Shown here in pieces: positions 8,698 through 16,625 of a stretch of DNA of 64,000 nt (position 1 is its first letter; each line of letters opens with the position of its first letter). Both the position numbers and the translations under genes were made by a program. Where the stretch lies: contig NZ_JADYUM010000007.1 in the NCBI RefSeq assembly GCF_021531815.1, forward strand, positions 1-64,000. Reading direction: 5' to 3'. The stretch comes from Pseudoflavonifractor phocaeensis. GTDB lineage: Bacteria; Bacillota; Clostridia; Oscillospirales; Oscillospiraceae. The notes under the pieces are model-generated. The model did not search any database and was not told the DNA's origin. It saw nothing but the letters and a program-made list of their open reading frames with translations.

Positions 8698-11631
8698 ATG
8701 AGTTTGCGCGTCGGAATCGACATCGGCTCCACCACAGTGAAAGTGGTGGTGCTGGATGAACAGAACAAGCTGCTGTTCCGCTCCTACGAGCGGCACTATT
8801 CCAAGACCCGGGAGCGGGCCTGCGAGACCCTCCGCTCCATTTCGGATATGCTCTCCGGCCAGAATATCAAGGTCACCATCACCGGCTCCGCCGGACTGGG
8901 GGTGGCCACCGCCTCTGGCATCGATTTTGTCCAGGAGGTCTATGCCACCGCGGCGGCGGTGAATACATACATCCCCGACACGGACGCTGTCATCGAGCTG
9001 GGGGGCGAGGATGCCAAGATCATCTTCTTCGGCGGCGCCCTGGAGGAGCGGATGAACGGCTCCTGCGCCGGAGGCACCGGGGCCTTCATCGACCAGATGG
9101 CCACCCTGATGAACGTGTCCGTCCAGGAGCTGGACGCCCTGTCCCTGAAGCATGAGAAGATCTACCCCATCGCCTCCCGCTGCGGCGTCTTCGCCAAGAG
9201 TGACATCCAGCCCATCCTGAACCAGGGCGGGCGGAAGGAGGACGTGGCCGCCTCCATCTTCCAGGCGGTGGTGGACCAGACGGTGGCCGGCCTGACCCAG
9301 GGCCGGGAGCTGAAGGGGAAGATCGTCTTCCTGGGGGGCCCCCTCCACTTCCTCATGGGCCTGCGGGAGCGGTTTGTGGAGACCCTGAAGCTGGACGGGG
9401 ACCACGCCGTGTTCCCCAAGGACGGCGACTGCTTCGCCGCCATGGGCGCCGCCCTGTGCGCCACCGATTACCAGCCCATCCCCTTTGAGGAGGCCCTGAA
9501 AAAGCTGGAGGAGAGCGTGGACACCACCACCCTGGTGGACACCATGCCCCCCCTGTTCGCCAGCCAGGAGGAGTACGACGCCTTCTGCGCCCGGCACAAC
9601 GCCAACAAGCCCCCGGAGGTGGACGTCAACACCTACTCCGGCCCCGCCTGGCTGGGCCTGGACGCCGGGTCCACCACCACCAAGCTGGCCCTTATCACCG
9701 CCGACGGCGGCCTGCTGTACACCTACTACCACTCCAACCAGGGCAACCCCGTGGCCATCGTCCTGGAGCAGCTGAAAAAGATCTACGCCATGTGCGGCGG
9801 CCGCATCCAGATCAAGGGCGCCGCTGTCACCGGCTACGGCGAGGACCTCATTAAAAACGCCTTCTCCTGCGACCTGGGGCTGGTGGAGACCATGGCCCAC
9901 TACAAGGCCGCCGCCCACTTTGAGCCGGACGTGGACTTCATCATCGACATCGGCGGCCAGGACATGAAGTGCTTCAAGATCCGCAACGGAGCCGTGGACT
10001 CCATCATGCTCAACGAGGCCTGCTCCTCCGGCTGCGGCTCCTTTATCGAGACCTTCGCCAAGGCTCTGGGCTACAACATCGCGGACTTTGCCAAGCTGGG
10101 CCTGTTCACGGAGAAGCCGGTGAACCTGGGCTCCCGCTGCACCGTCTTTATGAACTCCAGCGTGAAGCAGGCCCAGAAGGACGGGGCCAGCGTGGCCGAC
10201 ATCTCCGCCGGCCTGTCCACCTCCATTGTAAAGAACGCCATTTATAAGGTCATCCGGGCCGCCTCCGCCGACGACCTGGGCAAGCATATCGTGGTCCAGG
10301 GCGGCACCTTCCACAACGACGCGGTGCTCCGGGCCTTTGAGCAGGAGCTGGGCCGGGAGGTCACCCGTCCCACCATCGCCGGCATCATGGGGGCCTTCGG
10401 CGCCGCCCTGGCCGCCCGGGACCTGCACCTGGAAAAGAGCGCCCTGCTCACCGCCCGGGACCTGGAACGCTTCACCCACACCGCCCGGCCCGCCACCTGC
10501 GGCCTGTGCACCAACCACTGTTCCCTCACCGTCAACTCCTTTGACGGCGGGCGGCGGTTCGTGTCGGGCAACCGCTGCTCCCGCCCCCTGGGGGAGGAGC
10601 CCAGCCGCCAGCCCGACCTGATGCGGTACAAGTACCACAAGCTGCGCGCCATGCAGGGCAAGGGAACGGGCAGCGGCGCCCGAGGGAGGATCGGCATCCC
10701 CTTCGGCCTGAACATGTACGAGAACCTGCCCTTCTGGTTCGAGCTGCTCACCCGCCTGAACTTTGAGGTGGTCCTGTCCCCCGAGTCCAGCCGCAAGCTC
10801 TATCTGAAGGGCCAGCGCACCATCCCCTCCGACACCGTCTGCTACCCCGCCAAGCTGCTCCACGGCCATGTGGAGGCCCTGGTGGAGGAGAAAGTGGACG
10901 CCATCTTCTACCCCTGCATGCCCTATAACTTCAACGAAGGGGTCAGCGACAACAATTACAACTGCCCCGTGGTGGCCTACTACCCGGAACTGCTGGCCGC
11001 CAATATCCCCGACCTGAAGCAGACCCGGTACCTGAACCCCTATTTCGGCCTGCACCGCCCCCGCGATTTTGAGAAGCGGGCCTGCGACTGGTTCCTGACG
11101 GAATTCGGCATCCCCAAAAAGGAGACTGCCGCCGCCGTCAAGGCCGCTTACGACGCCTACGACGCCTATAAGGACGATCTGCGGGACACCGCCCGGCAGT
11201 ATATCGACCAGGCCCGGTCAGAGGGCCGCCCCATCCTGGTGGTCTGCGGCCGGCCCTACCACATGGACCCGGAGATCAACCACGGCATCAACGACCTGAT
11301 CACCTCCTATGGCTTCGTCCTGGTCACCGAGGACGCGGTGGCCTACCTGGAGGACAAAGCGCCCCGCCACGTCCTGAACCAGTGGACCTACCACGCCCGG
11401 ATGTACAACGCCGCCCGGTATGTCTGCACCCAGCCTGATATGGAGGTCATCCAGCTGGTGTCCTTCGGCTGCGGCATCGACGCCATCACCGGCGACGAGA
11501 TGCGCTCCATCCTGGAGGGGGGCGGCAAGCTGTACACCCAGCTGAAGATCGACGACATCAGCAACCTGGGGGCTGTCAAGATCCGCATCCGCTCCCTGAT
11601 GGCCGCCATCGAGGCGCGGAAGACCAATTGA
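8698..11631 (+). CDS. 2-hydroxyacyl-CoA dehydratase activase, double BadF/BadG ATPase plus DUF2229
   Basis: A 977-residue protein with two ASKHA-fold activase domains in tandem. The first starts GIDIGSTTVKVVV and has GGEDAKIIFF and SCAGGTGAF; the second starts GLDAGSTTTKLAL near residue 318 and has GGQDMKC and CSSGCGSF with cluster-type cysteines. A cysteine cluster CGLCTNHCSL near residue 600 leads to a DUF2229-type C-terminal third. HgdC-type activases drive ATP-dependent electron transfer into dehydratases through a 4Fe-4S cluster at the dimer interface. AGGAG at 8684-8688 supports the start. The following gene is the matching dehydratase-like partner. The physiological substrate cannot be read from sequence. 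Confidence 0.88.
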   Translation: MSLRVGIDIGSTTVKVVVLDEQNKLLFRSYERHYSKTRERACETLRSISDMLSGQNIKVTITGSAGLGVATASGIDFVQEVYATAAAVNTYIPDTDAVIELGGEDAKIIFFGGALEERMNGSCAGGTGAFIDQMATLMNVSVQELDALSLKHEKIYPIASRCGVFAKSDIQPILNQGGRKEDVAASIFQAVVDQTVAGLTQGRELKGKIVFLGGPLHFLMGLRERFVETLKLDGDHAVFPKDGDCFAAMGAALCATDYQPIPFEEALKKLEESVDTTTLVDTMPPLFASQEEYDAFCARHNANKPPEVDVNTYSGPAWLGLDAGSTTTKLALITADGGLLYTYYHSNQGNPVAIVLEQLKKIYAMCGGRIQIKGAAVTGYGEDLIKNAFSCDLGLVETMAHYKAAAHFEPDVDFIIDIGGQDMKCFKIRNGAVDSIMLNEACSSGCGSFIETFAKALGYNIADFAKLGLFTEKPVNLGSRCTVFMNSSVKQAQKDGASVADISAGLSTSIVKNAIYKVIRAASADDLGKHIVVQGGTFHNDAVLRAFEQELGREVTRPTIAGIMGAFGAALAARDLHLEKSALLTARDLERFTHTARPATCGLCTNHCSLTVNSFDGGRRFVSGNRCSRPLGEEPSRQPDLMRYKYHKLRAMQGKGTGSGARGRIGIPFGLNMYENLPFWFELLTRLNFEVVLSPESSRKLYLKGQRTIPSDTVCYPAKLLHGHVEALVEEKVDAIFYPCMPYNFNEGVSDNNYNCPVVAYYPELLAANIPDLKQTRYLNPYFGLHRPRDFEKRACDWFLTEFGIPKKETAAAVKAAYDAYDAYKDDLRDTARQYIDQARSEGRPILVVCGRPYHMDPEINHGINDLITSYGFVLVTEDAVAYLEDKAPRHVLNQWTYHARMYNAARYVCTQPDMEVIQLVSFGCGIDAITGDEMRSILEGGGKLYTQLKIDDISNLGAVKIRIRSLMAAIEARKTN

Positions 11632-11637
11632 TTTTTT

Positions 11638-11703
11638 GTGGGGCGCGACGGCCCCTGCGCGCCGTACCCCAGATCAGCGGCGTGCCCAGTGGTCACGCCC
11701 CAC
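11638..11703. repeat. REPIN-like inverted pair of short palindromes (degenerate)
   Basis: The 66-bp spacer between the two dehydratase genes starts GTGGGGCGCGAC and ends with the inverted partner GTCACGCCCCAC. Each half has a small internal palindrome. Size and layout match the GTAGGG pair at 13115-13179, with GTGGGG in place of GTAGGG. Confidence 0.5.
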
Positions 11704-11720
11704 GGGAAAGGAACACAGAA

Positions 11721-13046
11721 ATGGCAAAACTTGTGTATGACGAAAACGGCCGCCTTCTCTTCACCAAGGAGATGAAGGAGGAGTACACCATCCTCATGCC
11801 CCAGATGCTGCCCATCCACTTCGGCATGTTCCGCAAGCTGCTGGAGCTGGAGGGCTACAAGGTGGCCCAGCTGAACAACGACGGCCGGGCGGTGGTGGAC
11901 GAGGGCCTGAAATATGTCCACAACGACACCTGCTACCCCGCCCTGCTGGTCATCGGCCAGTTCATGGACGCCATCAAGCACGGGGGCTACGACCCCCACA
12001 AGGTGGCCCTGTTCATCACCCAGACCGGCGGCGGCTGCCGGGCCTCCAACTACATCCACCTGCTGCGCAAGGCCCTGGCCAAGGCGGGGATGGACTATGT
12101 GCCCGTCATCTCCGTCTCCTTCGGCCTGGAGAAGAACCCGGGCTTCCACCTCACTGTGAGTCTGATCCGCAAGCTGGTCTACGGCATGATGTACGGCGAC
12201 CTCATCATGTGGGTGTCCAACCAGGTCCGCCCCTACGAGGTGGAGGCGGGCGCCACCGACGCCATGGTGGACCACTGGTCCCAGGAACTGGTGGACCGCT
12301 TCCAGGCGGGCAAAGGCATGAGCCGCAAACAGATGCGGGGGATTTTTGACGAGATCTGTACCGACTTCGCCGCCATCCCCGTGGCCGGAGAGAAGAAGAT
12401 CCGGGTGGGCATCGTGGGGGAGATCTATGTGAAGTTCTCCGCCCTGGGCAACAACCACCTGGAGCAGTTCCTGCTGTCCGAAGGGGTGGAACCTGTGGTC
12501 CCTGGCCTCACCGACTTTATGATCTTCAAGATCTATAACCGGGTGGCCGACGTGGACCTATACGGCGGCAAGTGGATCAAAAAGTACGGCTGTAAGGTCT
12601 TCATGTCCTATATCGAGGCCTGCCAGCGGGACATGATCGCCGCCCTGGAGCAATCCGGCCGGTTCCGCGCCCCCGGCACCTTCCAGGACCTGCACAAGCT
12701 GGTCCATGGCTATCTGGGAGACGGCAACAAGATGGGAGAGGGCTGGCTCCTCACCGCCGAGATGCTGGAGCTGATCCATTCCGATACCCCCAACATCGTC
12801 TGCACCCAGCCCTTCGGCTGCCTGCCCAACCACATCGTGGGCAAGGGCATGATCCGCAAATTGAAGGATGACTATCCCTATAGTAATATTGTGGCCATTG
12901 ATTACGACCCCGGCGCCACCAAGATCAACCAGGAAAACCGGATCAAGCTGATGCTGGCCAACGCCAAGGGCCTGACCCATCAGGAGGACGCCGCCCACCG
13001 GGAGCCCCAGCCCGATGCGGCTCCCACCCTGGCCCACGCCCACTGA
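11721..13046 (+). CDS. 2-hydroxyacyl-CoA dehydratase family protein (HgdB-like)
   Basis: A 441-residue protein. The N-terminal part contains YTILMPQMLPIHFGMF and YVHNDTCYPALLVIGQF, and the middle has TQTGGGCRASNYIHLLRKAL, patterns of the HgdB/DUF2229-related proteins that follow double activases in Firmicutes. Cysteines at NDTCYPA, GGGCRAS and TQPFGCLPNH could bind an Fe-S cluster. I start at 11721, preceded by AAAGGAA, because the longer reading would translate the REPIN-like spacer. In some relatives the activase and this part are one large protein; here they are split. The last 30 residues are low-complexity. Substrate unknown. Confidence 0.82.
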   Translation: MAKLVYDENGRLLFTKEMKEEYTILMPQMLPIHFGMFRKLLELEGYKVAQLNNDGRAVVDEGLKYVHNDTCYPALLVIGQFMDAIKHGGYDPHKVALFITQTGGGCRASNYIHLLRKALAKAGMDYVPVISVSFGLEKNPGFHLTVSLIRKLVYGMMYGDLIMWVSNQVRPYEVEAGATDAMVDHWSQELVDRFQAGKGMSRKQMRGIFDEICTDFAAIPVAGEKKIRVGIVGEIYVKFSALGNNHLEQFLLSEGVEPVVPGLTDFMIFKIYNRVADVDLYGGKWIKKYGCKVFMSYIEACQRDMIAALEQSGRFRAPGTFQDLHKLVHGYLGDGNKMGEGWLLTAEMLELIHSDTPNIVCTQPFGCLPNHIVGKGMIRKLKDDYPYSNIVAIDYDPGATKINQENRIKLMLANAKGLTHQEDAAHREPQPDAAPTLAHAH

Positions 13047-13065
13047 GGAACTGCTTGAAAGAATA

Positions 13066-13101
13066 ACGGCCCGCCGCATCCCATGCGGCGGGCCGTGGTT
13101 T
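13066..13101 (+). terminator. Terminator of the dehydratase operon
   Basis: ACGGCCCGCCGCATCC pairs with the mirror arm ending GGCGGGCCGT, followed by GGTTTT. Confidence 0.8.
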
Positions 13102-13114
13102 TACCGGGCGCGCC

Positions 13115-13179
13115 GTAGGGGCGGCCCCATGGGGCCGCCTGGCTCTCCTCGCCGGCGGCGGGGGCAAGCCCCGCCCTGT
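13115..13179. repeat. REPIN: two inverted REP palindromes
   Basis: The left REP starts GTAGGGGCGGCCCC with palindrome GGCGGCCCC/GGGGCCGCC (13115-13139). The right REP is inverted, with GGCGGGGGC/GCCCCGCC ending in CCCTGT (13157-13179). Together they make a 65-bp inverted pair in the non-coding stretch 13047-13362, which otherwise holds only hairpins. Confidence 0.65.
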
Positions 13180-13248
13180 CGGACGGTTTGGGCAGACGCA
13201 GCGGTAATCACCCGTAGGTCCGCTTTTTAAAATGATCCCGCAAAACAG

Positions 13249-13286
13249 AACACGCCGTGTACGAGGAGACGTACACGGCGTGTTTT
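13249..13286 (+). terminator. Strong hairpin with T run, second terminator before convergent glnS
   Basis: ACACGCCGTGTAC and GTACACGGCGTGT form a near-perfect stem with loop GAGGAGAC, followed by TTTTT. Confidence 0.75.
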
Positions 13287-13300
13287 TCTTGGAAGCAAAA

Positions 13301-13356
13301 CGCAGTTTTGCGCCAAAGTTCTTTTTGATGCTTTTTCTTACAAGAAAAAGTATCCA
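13301..13356. repeat. A/T-rich hairpin repeat next to the glnS 3' end
   Basis: CTTTTTCTTACAAGAAAAAG (13331-13350) is a perfect palindrome preceded by CGCCAAAGTTCTTTTT. It resembles the CAAAAGTACC and CAAAGGAACT hairpins in the two long mosaic repeats and may belong to the same family. It could also end glnS transcription on the minus strand. Confidence 0.4.
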
Positions 13357-13362
13357 CCACTA

Positions 13363-15078
13363 TTATTTCCCTGGCTTAAACCCGTCCTTCAGGGACACCG
13401 CCCGGTTGAACACCAGGGCGCCGGGCTTGGAGTCCTTGGAGTCGGCGCAGAAGTAGCCCAGGCGCAGGAACTGGAAGCGGTCGCTGGGCTTGGCCTCGGC
13501 CAGGGAGGCCTCCAGCTTGCAGCCCTCCAGCACCTCCAGGGAGCCGGGATTCAGGCAGTCCAGGAAGTTCTTGTCGCCGCCGTCGGGATCGGCGTCGGAG
13601 AACAGGTTGTCGTACAGCCGGACCTGGGCGTCCACAGCGGTGGCGGCGTCCACCCAATGGATGGTGGCGCCCTTCACCTTCCGGCCGTCGGCGGGGTTGC
13701 CGCCCTTGGAGTCGGGGTCGTAGGTGGCCAGGATCTCCACCACATTGCCCGCCTCGTCCTTGACGCAGCCGGTGCACTTGATCAGGTAGGCCCCCTTCAG
13801 GCGGCACTCGGGGCCGTCGGGGTACAGGCGCTTATACTTGGGGATGGGGGTCTCCAGGAAATCGTCGCTCTCCACATACAGGTGCTTGGAGAAGGTGACG
13901 GGGCGGGTGCCGGTCTCGGGGTCGTTGGGGTTGTTCTCCACCTCAAAGACCTCGCTCTGGCCCTCGGGGTAGTTGGTGATGGTCAGGCGTATGGGGCGCA
14001 GCACCGCCATGGCCCGCTGGGCATGGTCGTTCAGATCCTCCCGGAGGCAGTGCTCCAGGAAGCCATACTCCACGGTGGAGGTGTTCTTGGCCACGCCGAT
14101 GCGGTCGCAGAAATTGCGGATGGCGGCGGGGGTGTAGCCCCGGCGGCGCAGGCCGCACAGGGTGGGCATCCGGGGGTCGTCCCAGCCGGAGACGTACTTC
14201 TCCTCCACCAGCTTGCGCAGCTTCCGCTTGGACATGACGGTATAGTTGATGCCCAGCCGGGCAAACTCGATCTGCCGGGGCTTGTTGGGCACGTCGGTGT
14301 TGTTGATGACCCAGTCATACAGGGGGCGGTGGTCCTCATACTCCAGGGAGCACAGGGAGTGGGTGATGCCCTCCAGGGCGTCCTGGATGGGGTGGGCGAA
14401 GTCATACATGGGGAAGATGCACCACTTGGTGCCCTGGCGGTGGTGCTCGATGTAGCGGATGCGGTAGAGCACCGGGTCCCGCATGTTGAAGTTGCCGCTG
14501 CTGAGGTCGATCTTGGCCCGGAGGGTATACTTGCCCTCGGGGAACTCCCCGTTCTTCATCCGCTGGAACAGGTCCAGGTTCTCCTCAATGGGCCGGTCTC
14601 GCCAGGGGGAGCGGGCGGGGGTGTTCACGTCGCCTCGGTACTCCCGGAACTGCTCGGGGGTCAGCTCGCACACGTAGGCCAGACCCTTCTTGATGAGTCC
14701 CACGGCCAGCTCGTAGGTCTTCTCGAAGTAGTCGCTGCCGTAGAAGAACCGGTCCCCCCAGTCGAAGCCCAGCCAGTGGATGTCCTCCTGGATGGCGTCC
14801 ACAAACTCGGTGTCCTCCTTGGCGGGGTTGGTGTCGTCCATGCGCAGGTTGCAGATGCCGCCGAACTTCTCGGCGGAACCGAAGTCGATGATCAGGGCCT
14901 TGCAGTGGCCGATGTGGAGGTAGCCGTTGGGCTCAGGCGGGAAACGGGTGTGGACCTGCATCCCGGCGAAGCGGCCGCCCTCGGCGATGTCCTCCTGGAT
15001 GAACTGGTGAATGAAGTTCTGGCTCTCCACAGCCTCGCTCTCGGCGCCGCCGGCGGTGGTTTTGATCTCTTCCGACAT
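13363..15078 (-). CDS. glnS: Glutaminyl-tRNA synthetase
   Basis: A 571-residue class I synthetase of the GlnRS type. It has the adenylate motif PPEPNGYLHIGHCKA near residue 48, the KMSKS equivalent VMSKRKL, the GlnRS catalytic insert with MDDTNPAKEDTEFVDAI, and a C-terminal two-barrel anticodon-binding part (residues 350-555). It charges tRNA-Gln with glutamine directly; many Firmicutes lack it and use GatCAB, so its presence is typical of only some lineages. AGGAGGG precedes the ATG. Its leader has a -35/-10 pair but no T-box signature. Confidence 0.96.
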   Translation of the reverse strand: MSEEIKTTAGGAESEAVESQNFIHQFIQEDIAEGGRFAGMQVHTRFPPEPNGYLHIGHCKALIIDFGSAEKFGGICNLRMDDTNPAKEDTEFVDAIQEDIHWLGFDWGDRFFYGSDYFEKTYELAVGLIKKGLAYVCELTPEQFREYRGDVNTPARSPWRDRPIEENLDLFQRMKNGEFPEGKYTLRAKIDLSSGNFNMRDPVLYRIRYIEHHRQGTKWCIFPMYDFAHPIQDALEGITHSLCSLEYEDHRPLYDWVINNTDVPNKPRQIEFARLGINYTVMSKRKLRKLVEEKYVSGWDDPRMPTLCGLRRRGYTPAAIRNFCDRIGVAKNTSTVEYGFLEHCLREDLNDHAQRAMAVLRPIRLTITNYPEGQSEVFEVENNPNDPETGTRPVTFSKHLYVESDDFLETPIPKYKRLYPDGPECRLKGAYLIKCTGCVKDEAGNVVEILATYDPDSKGGNPADGRKVKGATIHWVDAATAVDAQVRLYDNLFSDADPDGGDKNFLDCLNPGSLEVLEGCKLEASLAEAKPSDRFQFLRLGYFCADSKDSKPGALVFNRAVSLKDGFKPGK

Positions 15079-15193
15079 GTGTGGGACCCTCCTGTCTTGA
15101 AGTAATACGAATCCCGGACCGAAACCGGCCCGTCAAATCCGGATAGAAAGGGGAAACACAGCGGGGAGGCCGCTGTGTCGATAGGATTGTCTT

Positions 15194-15223
15194 ATTTTAC
15201 ACCAGTCCCGCTATAAAATGCAA
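15194..15223 (-). promoter_or_regulatory. glnS promoter
   Basis: Minus strand TTGCAT (15223-15218), an 18-base spacer and TAAAAT (15199-15194). The leader of about 105 bases contains one stem, CACAGCGG/CCGCTGTG, and nothing like a T-box antiterminator. Confidence 0.6.
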
Positions 15224-15323
15224 GGTTTTCCTGGCTTTTCCCCGCCTTCTGTCAGAATGTGAAGAAAGAAACGCAGGAAAACCGGGTTTTCAGGCAAAAC
15301 GACAGGAATCGGGAGCGGGGGCC

Positions 15324-15351
15324 TTGCGCGGGGCGAAAAAACAGGTATAAT
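15324..15351 (+). promoter_or_regulatory. Promoter of the thioredoxin reductase-like/thioredoxin pair
   Basis: TTGCGC at 15324-15329, a 16-base spacer and a perfect TATAAT at 15346-15351, about 35 bases before the start codon. Confidence 0.65.
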
Positions 15352-15386
15352 AGAGGATGTGTATGAGACAGACAGGAGGCGGGACC

Positions 15387-16241
15387 ATGGGCTATGACAT
15401 CATTGTGCTGGGGGGCGGTCCGGCGGGGCTGGCGGCGGCGGTGGCCGCCCGGGGCCGGGGCAAGACCGTGCTGGTCATCGGCAACCCCTGGCGGGACAGC
15501 CCGCTGGCCAAGGCGGAGCGGGTGGACAACTACCTGGGCCTGCCCGGCCGGACGGGAGCGGAGCTGGTGGGGACCTTCCGGGCCCACGCCGAGGAACTGG
15601 GGGCGGATTTCCTCACCGGACGGGCCCTCTCGGTCATGGCCTGGAACGGCTTCATGGTCACCGTGGGCAGCCAGGTCTGCGACGGACAGGCCCTCATCCT
15701 GGCCCCCGGCGTGGTGCGCCAGGCCAAGTACCCCGGGGAATCGGAGTTCCTGGGCCGGGGGGTGAGCTACTGCGCCACCTGCGACGGGATGCTCTACCGG
15801 GGCAAGCCCGTGGCCGTGGTGGGCCGGAGCAAGGACGCCCCCCTGGAGGCCAACTATCTGCACGGCATCGGCTGCCAGGTGACCTATGTGTCCGCCCGGG
15901 AGCCGGAGGGACTGGACCGGGCCATCCCCTGGGTGAAGGCCAACAAACTGGCCGTCAAGGGGACCCAGACCGTCACCGCCCTGGAGGCGGACGGGGCCGA
16001 CCTCCCCTGCGCCGGGGTGTTCATCCTCCGGGAGGCGGTGGCCCCCGCCGATCTGCTCCCCGGCCTGGAGACAGAGGGGGGCTTCATCAAGGTGGACCGG
16101 GCCATGGCCACCAACCTGCCCGGCGTGTTTGCCGCCGGGGACTGTACCGGGCTGCCCCTCCAGGCGGCCAAGGCGGTGGGGGAGGGCCATGTGGCCGCCC
16201 TGTCCGCCTGTGAATATCTGGACAAAAGAAAGGAAGCGTGA
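15387..16241 (+). CDS. Thioredoxin reductase-like flavoprotein lacking the NADPH motifs
   Basis: A 284-residue TrxB-fold protein. It keeps the N-terminal FAD motif GGGPAGLAAAVAA, the redox-active CATC (in SYCATCDGMLYRG) and the C-terminal FAD motif GVFAAGDCTG. The NADPH-domain signatures are missing: the usual GGGxSA is replaced by VGRSKDAPLEAN, and no HRRxxxR follows (it reads SAREPEGL). Low-molecular-weight thioredoxin reductases have both. Clostridial ferredoxin-dependent flavin thioredoxin reductases (FFTR) lack them, so this may be such an enzyme. SD GGAGGCGG precedes ATG 15387. The thioredoxin gene follows after 5 bases. Confidence 0.8.
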   Translation: MGYDIIVLGGGPAGLAAAVAARGRGKTVLVIGNPWRDSPLAKAERVDNYLGLPGRTGAELVGTFRAHAEELGADFLTGRALSVMAWNGFMVTVGSQVCDGQALILAPGVVRQAKYPGESEFLGRGVSYCATCDGMLYRGKPVAVVGRSKDAPLEANYLHGIGCQVTYVSAREPEGLDRAIPWVKANKLAVKGTQTVTALEADGADLPCAGVFILREAVAPADLLPGLETEGGFIKVDRAMATNLPGVFAAGDCTGLPLQAAKAVGEGHVAALSACEYLDKRKEA

Positions 16242-16246
16242 ATCGT

Positions 16247-16561
16247 ATGCTGGTACACTTCAGCAAAGAGGGATTTGACAAGGCCCTGTCTCAGGGCGGA
16301 CTGATGATGGTGGACTTCTGGGCCGAGTGGTGCGGCCCCTGCCGGATGCTGGGCCCCCTGGTGGAGGACCTGGCCAAGCAGTACGAGGGCAAGGCCGTCG
16401 TGGGCAAGGTGAACGTGGACGAGGAGCAGGAGCTGGCCATCCGGTACGGGGTCATGTCCATCCCCACCGTCATCTTCTTCAAGGACGGCAAGGAGATCGA
16501 CCGGAAGGTAGGGGTCATGCCCCCCAACGCCTTCACCCAGGTGCTGGACAGCAACCTGTAA
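16247..16561 (+). CDS. trxA: Thioredoxin
   Basis: A 104-residue thioredoxin with the active site DFWAEWCGPCRML, the cis-proline motif SIPTVIFF and normal family length. It is a general cytosolic disulfide reductant, and the upstream flavoprotein is its probable reductase. I place the start at ATG 16247, about 10 bases after AAAGGAAG; the GTG at 16238 overlaps the upstream stop and is too close to the ribosome site. The G/C hairpin that follows may end transcription. Confidence 0.96.
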   Translation: MLVHFSKEGFDKALSQGGLMMVDFWAEWCGPCRMLGPLVEDLAKQYEGKAVVGKVNVDEEQELAIRYGVMSIPTVIFFKDGKEIDRKVGVMPPNAFTQVLDSNL

Positions 16562-16583
16562 ACATCGCTGTGATCACGAGAAA

Positions 16584-16616
16584 GCAGGGCGGCCCACAGG
16601 GCCGCCCTGCCTTCGT
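16584..16616. terminator. Hairpin between convergent trxA and murC
   Basis: GCAGGGCGGCCC pairs with GGGCCGCCCTGC. T tracts are short on both strands (CTTCGTATTC and TTTCTC), so it is probably bidirectional and modest. Confidence 0.6.
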
Positions 16617-16625
16617 ATTCCCATG

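Noticed and set aside
8692-11055. Long minus-strand open frame opposite the activase gene, and similar ones opposite macB/SLH, smc, feoB and the DUF4430 gene
   Set aside because: They are antisense frames in high-GC coding DNA: rich in Gly, Ala, Val, Gln and His, without motifs, ribosome sites or sensible starts, while the opposite strand encodes clear protein families.
15080-15240. T-box leader for glnS
   Set aside because: The leader is only about 105 bases and has no T-box bulge or antiterminator sequence; just one small stem is seen.
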